Source: Cryptomeria japonica
Taxonomy: Eukaryota; Streptophyta; Pinopsida; Cupressales; Cupressaceae
Length of the DNA stretch: 64,000 nucleotides
Direction of reading: 5' to 3'
NCBI RefSeq assembly: GCF_030272615.1
Contig: NC_081410.1
Coordinates: 289,291,957 to 289,355,956, forward strand
Positions 56,426 through 64,000 of the stretch are shown one piece after another; position 1 is the stretch's first letter, and the number at the start of each line of letters is the position of its first letter. Under the pieces are notes generated by a model, which saw nothing but the letters and a program-made list of their open reading frames with translations, ran no database searches and was not told the DNA's origin. The translations under genes were made by a program, and so were the position numbers.

Positions 56426-58178
56426 ATGGAGCCTAATTTGGGTGACTTCTTCAATGAGGATAATTATAATCCTTCCCATTCTAATAACATCCATGTCTAC
56501 CCAATTGATGATTCCAATGATGAAGAAGAAGCTTTGAATAGAGTTTATCAAATTTCAAAATTGGACAATCAATTTGACAACTTTCAACAATGGATGTCCA
56601 AAGAATATCCTAGTAGTAAATCCCTCCTTTAATTGACGGTCTAAAATGCATGATTCAAAGTGATAAGAATGAAATTAATATATTACGTGGCATTGCTCAC
56701 ATTGTTGATTCTAATGTCATGCCTATAAAAAGTTGTGCTAAGAACTTAGGTTATTCACAATCTCCTACACAAGTGAATCATTCTATACCTTTGACCACTT
56801 CAATGACTAGCATTCCTAACTTCACTTCAAACATCATGGCTACATCAACTCAAAATGTTATACCTACAACCATTAGTCATGGGGGCAATCCCTCTTCTTC
56901 ATTCAATCCTCCATATTTATCTATGCCTTCAATGAGTATTCCTATTGTCTCTCAACCAACCAATGTGAAACAAGGGGGAAATTCATCTAATCATTATATC
57001 CCTCCTTTTAGTGTCCCATTTCCTACTCAATCATCCCCTATGCCTACTTACCATAGTGTTCCACCACCCTATTCTCAATCAATGCCTTTTTTCAACAACA
57101 TCACACCACCTTATCAATCAAACATGTCTAACATAAATTATTCAACCGAAGCAACCATTAATAGCTTGCCCAAATTGTGTCATCACTGCAATAACAAATT
57201 GTTTCTATGAGTTAATACAAGTTTAGTGTGCCCACATTTGATGTTGCAAGCCCACTTTCTCTTGATATTATTAGAGTTGTCCCTCCTAAACATGTTGAAA
57301 TCCCTCACTTGGAACTCTATAATGGGAAATGTGATCCTTTAACACATGTCAAGACAGTCCAAACTTTGTGTACTAACTTTTCTTATGATCAAATATTGCT
57401 TTCCAAACTATTTACTAGAACACTAAGAGATAATCCTTTACAATGGTATTGCTCTTTGTCTTCCTATTCTATTACTTCTTTTCAACAATTAGCAAATGAT
57501 TTAATTCAACAATTTCAAAACAACATAGGTCCTAAAATCACTTTGACTTATTTTAATGCATTGTAAACAAGGTGTTAAAGAAAAGGTGACTGACTTTATT
57601 GGTAGATATAAGCATTTGTATTTTCAAATTTCTTTTCCAGTGCCTTATAATGATATTAAAAGGATTTTCATTTCTAATTTGTAAAAAGACATTAGGGACA
57701 AACTTCTCTTTTCTAAGTTTACTTCCTTTCTGCAGTTGTGTGCAACACTTCACAATTATCAACTAACTGTGAGTCAACTGGAGCAATCTACTCCTATGGC
57801 TCTGAGTGATAAGGGTGAGAGTGATCAACAACCATTTGTGAAGTTCAAACCGAATAAAGGCTTCATCAAATTCAATGACACCATCAACAAAAACAATGTG
57901 AATGCTACAACAGGTGTGCCTCCTATTTCTAAGTTTTTTCAGAAGATAAAGACAATTTACTCCTTCGAATGAATCTTTACATAGAATTATGTCTCAGTTG
58001 TTACAAAGAAATGTTATCACACTTCCTCCAATAAAACCAGTTGACCCTTCTAAGTAAGCCTCACCTTACTTTAATAATAATTCTTTTTGTCAATTTCATC
58101 GTCAACCTAGTCATGATACTGAGAAATGTTTTACATTAAAAAGTAAGATTCAAGATCTGATTGATAATAATACTATAT
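56426..58178 (+). pseudogene. gag: Gypsy gag of element F
   Basis: Starts at 56426 after an in-frame leader. The N-terminal part (56426-57210) is Asn/Ser/Pro-rich. The capsid-like retrotransposon gag domain is at 57228-57566 (PHLELYNGKCDPLTHVK, then LLSKLFTRTLRDNPLQWY). A frameshift follows at about 57565, and the domain continues to about 57760 (VTDFIGRYKHLYFQISF) with a further stop at 57682. Near 58090-58160 a CQFHRQPSHDTEKC segment is the Cys/His motif typical of plant Tat/Athila gag. The product would form the particle and bind RNA. Broken by at least four stops or frame changes. Confidence 0.8.
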
Positions 58179-58180
58179 TT

Positions 58181-59600
58181 GTGGTAGGTGTGAATGATAA
58201 AGGAAACAAATCAGTAGCTCCTCCTAATCAAAATCTAAAGATTTTTACTGATCCTTTACCCTCTCATACCTCTAACATGATTGAGACTGAACATGGCTCT
58301 TTCTCTCCCTCTAACCTTACTACCACGAATCCAAATTTGGTGAATATGGTAGAGAAACAAGAAACACCTAAGGACTCATGTATCACATTTGACCCTAGTG
58401 AGACTATTAGAGCACCTAATGGACCATTATAAATAGTTGTGAAGATTCAAGATAAACCTTGTTGTGGTGTGCTTATCGATCCCTCTTGCATGGTTAATAT
58501 CATCACTGAAGAATATCTTTTCACTTTGTGTTTATATAAACCAAACCGTGATGATACTAATGTGGTTGTTAAGTTATTTGATAGATTTTCTTGTCCTACC
58601 ATTGGTTCTATCACACTCCCTATTGAGGTTCATACTAAATCTATAGATGTCAACTTTTTTGTCATTCCTTCATCTAAACAATTTTGTATGAAGTTGGGTT
58701 ACCCTTGACTATCTTCCATGAAGGCCATCACCTCTCCAATACATAAGTGTTTGAAATTTCCCCATAATGGACAAATCACAACTGTTAACCATAGCTTATT
58801 TCGACCAGCCGAAAGAAGCTCAGGTGTTCCTATTGATTACTTTTGGCCTCAACAATTTCAATCTCTTCCACCAAGAAGTGATTCTCTCTTTCAATCTTAT
58901 AAAAAAATGGATGAAAGACATGATCTTATACTTGAGCCAACCTAGAACTCCAACACTTGGTATTCCTATCATCCTTGAAGATGAATTTTTTCCTCTAATG
59001 GATAGAACTAATCTTCCTCCTAAGGAAGATTCCCAACCTATTCATATGGATGAAACTATGCCTTATCCTAAGAATAAAAATAATATCCCTCCTAGGTTAG
59101 ACCTGTACCTCCTCCTCATTATGGACTTGGTCTCCTTCCTACGCCAAACATTCCTCCTTTAAATGGTTTAGTTCCACCTCCTTGCACTTATAGAGAGAAG
59201 AGACATTCCTCTCCTCTTGTTCAACCTAAGAGACCTCAACCTAAACCTCCAACTACCAAAGATGAGAATATTTTTCCTTCAACGAATATTCCTCCTTCTT
59301 CTCAGCCTTCCACTAAGACTCGACAGAATCATTATGCAAGAGATCGCCAATGAAAAATGTCATGCTAGAGCTTGTGAAGTTGTTTCTCAAACTATTCAAT
59401 CTCCCAAAACACCAATAGTTGACATGATTCCCTTTTCTCCTAAACAAGATATTGAACCTAAATCTCCAAATCATAAGTTCTAGAAAACATGTGATGGTTT
59501 TACTTTTATTCATGTTAGAGCTCCTCTTTCTATAAATATTGATGAAGAAATAGGTGAAAATGTTATTCATGATGGCAATCCAAATCCTAATGCTTCTTGT
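58181..59600 (+). pseudogene. Gag-pol junction and aspartic protease region of element F
   Basis: Continues the gag frame after the Cys/His motif (58181-58432). The protease region 58439-58708 has CCGVLIDPSCMVNIIT, where the active-site Asp is kept but the usual Gly two residues on is Ser. Downstream 58718-58945 has the PHNGQITTVNHSLFRP landmark seen in plant gypsy protease-RT linkers. After that the sequence is Pro/Ser-rich with frame changes until element G. No G-patch or RT is reached. Confidence 0.65.
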
Positions 59601-60758
59601 GTGTATGAAAAGTAGAATAAGAATCTATATCTGCAAGACACAACAATTCAATTAAGTTATTACATGTATGGTTAGATATAAATAAGCATGAATAATAAAA
59701 CCATAACAAATCGACCAATTGCCTTCTAAAATATGTGAGTATAAGATTGCTCTCATATTTTTATAAGCAATACCAGTGACTAGACTACACCAAGATGAAG
59801 GGTTTAATCTATATGAGTATGATATGAAGCTAAAATGGATGCAAGATGGATGAATAATTCCAGCAATAATGAATTCAAGCAATATGGATTCAAGAAATAA
59901 TGAGTAAACTAAATATGGATGCAAATAATCTAAAAAAAGCACAATATATTCAATGACTCCAGAGCAAAATCAACGTAATAATAATCTCCAAGTGTGTTCT
60001 CAAAAATCTCTAGGGTAAATTGGAAGGAGAGCTGAAGGCTGAATTTATAGAGAATTACAAGAGAGATGATGATGAAAAAGCTCAATTTAGAATTAATTAA
60101 AAATAATTGAGAAATCAGGTTCAGTTAACCTCGAGATAGATTCCAATTATAGTTTAATTGAAATGCATTCAAATAAGAAGGTCAAGTTGCATTAGAAAAT
60201 AATATTAAATTAATTCCATGCATTTGTGATAAAAATAGATAATTCTTTGATTTATTCAAGAAAAGAGTATTTTCAATGCAACTGAACTTCTTTTTCTGAA
60301 AAGCTTTGAGTTCCAATTTTAGAGAATAATTCAATAATTCAATTAATTGCTTTTCTAATTTCAATTTCTAAATTTAGAAAAAGAAATAATATCTCAAGTT
60401 TGATTTCTCTTTCAATTCAATTCTTTTATTTTATTTTCAATTCAACTCTTGCTTTGTAATTGATTCTTCTTTTGTAATAAATTAATTCCTTTTTGCATGA
60501 TTAAATGGCAAATTTATTAATTAATCAAATATGCAAAGATATTTAATAAATTAAAATAGGATAATTGATGAAAATGATTTTCTTGGAATAATTCAATTAA
60601 TTAAATAAATATTTAATTAATATTGAGTAATTGATTTGCCATGTAATATTTGATTAATAATGTGCTCAAGATTGATTTAATTGCCTTTGGTTAGGACCTT
60701 GGTGATTTTGTCGAGATTAGGGGCCCATGGTTTAGATGACCAATTTTAGGGTATTACA
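59600..60758 (-). repeat. Putative 3' LTR of element G
   Basis: About 1.16 kb of very AT-rich sequence without genes, starting TGTAATACCCTAAAATTGG on the minus strand. No second copy is in the window, so this rests on the terminal TG, the adjacent purine tract and the break in element F's coding sequence. Confidence 0.5.
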
Positions 60759-60773
60759 TTTGCCTATCTTTGA
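60759..60773 (-). other. Putative polypurine tract of element G
   Basis: Minus strand TCAAAGATAGGCAAA directly before TGTAATACC. It is interrupted by pyrimidines, so only moderately convincing. Confidence 0.4.
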
Positions 60774-62000
60774 ATTAATGTGCGAGCAGCGCGTTCATTC
60801 AAAGAATATGTGATGTCTAGGAGATGCCATTTCTGAACTTGATTGATCACGAACCAGATAAAGAGCAAGGTGTTTATCTTGATTCGAAGCGATGAAGTTG
60901 AATGAAGTCTGATTAAAGCGATATTGTTCCCGAACTTGATTGAACTTAGGAATGATAGAGAACAAAGATACCGAACTTGAACTTGATTGATCAAGAAGCG
61001 GATCTTACTGATCTAGAACTTGATTGAACTAGACACAGTGAGCGAAGATAAAAATCAATCTTAAACTTGATTGATCAAGATACAATGAGCGAAAAATAAA
61101 CTGTCCAGCTTGATTCAATGCGATGAAACTGAACACCTGCTTAAATTGAGCGTGTGATCAAAGATACTCTTTAAACTTTTGATTAAGTTTAAACGAATGA
61201 TCAGCTTGATGTAAAGTGATGAAACTGATTAACATTAAGAGATTGATTCACAAAAAGACAAATATCAGCTTGATTTGAAGTAATGAAACTGATATGCCCC
61301 TAGCGATTGATTCGATTCAGATGATTAAGAGATCTCAACTTGATATGAAGCGATAAAGCTGAGATGCCCCTTAGCAATAAGAATTTGATTGATTTTCTTT
61401 AGTTGAAAAGATTTTTGCTCAACTTTTGATGAAGATTTAAAAAATTTCTCGATTTTGAAGATGTTAGGTCATAAGGTCACGAGTATGCCCCTCGAGAGAG
61501 AAATCGAAAGATAGCGAGGGTATATGATTATTATAGGCCATTTTTAGCAATGATAAGTTATTTGAGCACAAATGATAATTCTGAGGAATGTTTGAATATA
61601 TTGGTGTTAATTGATAAGAAATTGAGTGCAAAGTTGCTTTGTAGAATAAATATTGAATTGAGATTCAGCGTTGATTCATGAGAAATTGAGCGCAATTAGA
61701 AGAAAGAATGAGCTTTTGATGAAAAGGTGCTAAGTGGTCCAAATTGTGTGAAATTGACTAGTAAAATGATCTCAAATTTCAATTTCAATCCCAAAAATGG
61801 AATCAGAACAAGTGAATTAGCTAAGGGTACAATTTTCATGTCCATCGGAGCAAGTTTAAAAATTAGGGTTTTGGCTATATATGGGGTAAAAATGTCATTT
61901 TCAATTCATTTTAACCCTCCAAGTTTGAAAATTTAAAAAAAAGCCTTCTGCAAAGAAAATGGTGGTCCCTACTTGTGAGCATTGATTCGAGCACTAGAGA
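60774..62000. other. 3' region of element G, non-coding, with degenerate repeats
   Basis: No coding frame. Short repeated words CTTGATTGA, GATGAAACTGA and ATGCCCCT are spread through 60840-61480. Position matches the hypervariable repeat-bearing 3' region known from Tat-lineage elements. Confidence 0.5.
60889..61366. repeat. Five dispersed copies of an AGCTTGAT...GATGAAACTGA unit
   Basis: Imperfect 26-bp copies at about 60889, 61108, 61202, 61268 and 61338, with spacings of about 219, 94, 66 and 70 bp. The two halves (CAGCTTGAT and ATGAAACTG) form an imperfect inverted repeat. Confidence 0.65.
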
Positions 62001-62502
62001 CAACATAATTGACCTTGACACTATGAGCCAGCGGTAAGTGGTCAATCTTAAGCCTCTAAATTATGTTCTCAATTTTGAATTTGTTTTGTTCATTTTTCAA
62101 TTTTTAACACGTTTGAAGTCATCCATTCTCATTTTGTCATGCGAGATAGGATCCGGTCTCGTACGAAAAACTCCTGAAGTTTGTTTTGTCATTTGAGGCT
62201 ATTAGTTTTGTCGTTCTAACCCCACCCTTATATCATATGGCAATATTCATGAAAGACCATTTTGTCGTCCAGGGTCCAATCTTTTATCATATGGGGTTCT
62301 TTTGTCATTTGAGGCCCAATCATGACTCGTACGAGTTGCTGCCCTTCTATGTTTTGTCATTTGGGAAACAATGAGCATTTTTTAATGTCTAAACTTGAAA
62401 TTTTGATTTTTCAATGGATGTAGTTGAATTTGTGGTTTGTTTTGCTTCTCTTCTAGGCTTATTTGGAATATTTTATGATGCTTCATTGCTTGATTTTTGT
62501 AG

Positions 62503-63980
62503 GTTCGATTACCTCATGTTCTCTTCAGATGTGTTTATCCCCCTACCATGACATTAGTGTGGCAGTTATCTAAGGTTGAGCAGGCACATATTGATTTGTG
62601 TGGCTTGACACACCTTCTTGGTTTACCAGACATCCGTGTGAATCATAGAATGCTCACAGCATTGGTTGAGCAATTCCATTCAGAGCTACCTTCCATTTGC
62701 CAGTGGGGGAGATGACTATCACTCTCGAGGATGTATATAAGATCCTCTGTATCCCTTTTGTTGGGTATAAGGTAGATTACAATGCAGCACTATTACCTGG
62801 ATTATAGGTAGTACGGCATGTCTTCAGGGATCCTAATATTTTGACATGTTCCATCAGTTGGGACGTCATGATGAGTAGGTATACTAAGGATTTTCCTCTG
62901 TCTTGTGTTCTAGCAGGTTTTATCAGTTGTTTTTTGATGCCAGATAGAGGACAACAAGGATTCCAATGTGGTTGGGGTAGGATGCTAGAGAGATTGATGG
63001 AGACCCCTCAGAGGCTTGGCTGGGGTTCTTGCATATTAGCCCACATGTATTGTGAGATGCATGAGGTTGTGTATAGGGAGGGCAAGAGCATGGTTGTTGG
63101 AGTTTTGATTTTATAGGTTTGGGATTGGGAGCACCTCCTAGTTTGTCAGTTGATTGTAAATGATAGTAGAGAACATGGGCAGTCGATTGTATATAGGTAT
63201 GCAGGTTATGTTACATAGCCCCATCTAGGGAAGACCAATTTTTGGTGATGGCAGTTAGATGATTTGATAGCCATTATATGGAGACCTTATAGGGGGATAG
63301 AGCCATGAGATGACTAGCAGATAGTACATAGGGATCTTTTTGTTATGCGCCCACTTATTGGCAGATCATAGACTGTAGTGGAGTTATTTATTGTTTCTTG
63401 AGTGATGAGGTAGTATGGCAAACCTCAGGGGATCTCGCAGGAGTTCACAGCATATGTGTAGTATGCTGATGAGGAGAGGCAAGGATGGTCACCAAGGTTA
63501 TCCTATGCCTTAAGTATGTAGGAGCTGACTTTTCTACAATGACTTTGATGGGACTATATGGATGATGTTGTGGATGCAGGGGTATTGCCCCAATATAGGG
63601 ATTGGTTCCACTAGCATCCATTTCCTAGGTTGACAGATCCATCTGAGAAGGATCCTCACATTGAAGAGATTGAGGATGATTCCCTGCACAGGGACAGGGA
63701 TAGGGCCAGAGAAAGGGACAAAGAGCTGAGGCTTCGAGGCAGGCAGGTGGTGATCCTGGTGCTAGTAGTAGTAGGGTTCCAGCTGGGGTTGGATAGTAGA
63801 GGGGTGAGAGTGGATCCCTTGGGAGGATAGGAGTGAGGTTGGGCAGAGCTGAGGAGGAGAGAGCAGCGCTGAGATAGATCCAGCAATGAAGGGAGGAGCA
63901 GGGTGGAGCTGGAGGTGGAGATGGGGGTGGAGATCCTACAAGAGAGCAAAGGACTGATGCAGGACGGTCGATAAGAGAAC
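62503..63980 (+). pseudogene. Second plant mobile domain (PMD) protein gene, antisense in element G
   Basis: A possible first exon ends at 62033 before a GTAAGT donor. Exon 2 starts at 62503 after TTTTTGTAG. From there, in phase 0, come GLTHLLGLPDIRVNHRMLTA and then, after a frame change at about 62700, the PMD signature (VGEMTITLEDVY at about 62706-62745). The PMD core continues at 62841-63116 with WGRMLERLMETP. Later segments to about 63560 are recognisable but carry many stops. A charged Arg/Glu-rich end (63630-63830) corresponds to the acidic and coiled-coil tail of the PMD gene in B. Divergent from that copy, so an independent lineage. The 3' end may lie beyond the window. Confidence 0.7.
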
Positions 63981-64000
63981 ATCTTGTGGAGCTGCTGTCA

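Larger units (their letters stand above)
54036..59600 (+). mobile_element. Element F: gypsy element with gag and protease, cut off by element G
   Basis: 5' LTR, tRNA-Trp-type primer site three bases after the LTR, long non-coding leader, gag and protease, all on the plus strand. The downstream part, including RT, integrase and 3' LTR, is not in the window because element G begins at about 59600. Several frameshifts and stops show it is inactive. It is a distant relative of B and D by primer site, LTR ends and LTR motifs, but unlike them it has a clear gag. Confidence 0.8.
59600..64000 (-). mobile_element. Element G: gypsy-type element, 3' part only, with antisense PMD gene
   Basis: Inferred from an LTR-like end at 60758 (minus strand begins TGTAATACCC) preceded in that orientation by a purine-rich tract, and from the same gene order as in element B: 3' LTR, tract, repeat-bearing 3' region, then a PMD gene on the opposite strand. 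It interrupts the coding sequence of element F. Pol, the 5' LTR and the second target duplication would lie beyond 64000. The left boundary is uncertain by some tens of bases. Confidence 0.6.

Overview
The window is intergenic DNA from a seed-plant nuclear genome. It is AT-rich and made almost entirely of nested LTR retrotransposons. I see no intact host gene, tRNA, rRNA or CRISPR. Plant origin is supported by plant-type Ty3/gypsy and Ty1/copia elements, tRNA-Trp and initiator-tRNA-Met primer sites, plant mobile domain (PMD) coding sequence, a hAT transposase relic, GT-AG introns and TATAAATA boxes. The repeat density suggests a very large genome, possibly a gymnosperm, but the species cannot be fixed from the sequence.

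Layout. Element A (about 1-2864 plus 15620-18308, + strand) is a copia/Sirevirus-like element. Its 3' LTR is 17360-18308 and it carries an unrecognised ORF, here called ORF-X. Element B (2865-15619, - strand, flanked by GAAAG duplications) is inserted into ORF-X. B is a 12.8 kb Tat-like gypsy element with a tRNA-Trp primer site, a protease / G-patch / RT / dual RNase H / integrase polyprotein broken by three stops, and an antisense intron-containing PMD gene before its 3' LTR. Next come a hAT relic (20175-22882) and two unrecognised coding relics on the minus strand (23284-24666 and about 25325-29325). Element C (29564-31699) is two 886 bp LTRs around about 364 bp. A degenerate repeat field and another relic follow (31.9-34.1 kb). 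Element D (34693-43412, + strand, TATCC duplications) is a pol-less relative of B. Element E (44800-51909, - strand, TAAAA duplications) is a second Sirevirus-like element with a zinc-knuckle gag, no pol, and its own ORF-X. After an AT microsatellite (53155-53660), element F (54036 to about 59600, + strand) is a gypsy element with gag and protease. It is cut off by element G (about 59600 to the window end, - strand), which shows its 3' LTR, a repeat-bearing 3' region and a second antisense PMD gene.

How the parts work together. B, D and F look like related gypsy elements: all have the primer site at the same spacing from the LTR and share LTR motifs. B would supply the enzymes but has lost key residues: the protease Asp is Asn and the third integrase acidic residue is Lys. 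D has no enzymes and would depend on others. A and E look like a second, non-autonomous copia lineage in which ORF-X occupies the place of pol. The two observations most worth following are ORF-X shared by two separate pol-less elements, and the PMD gene carried antisense beside the 3' LTR in two separate gypsy elements.
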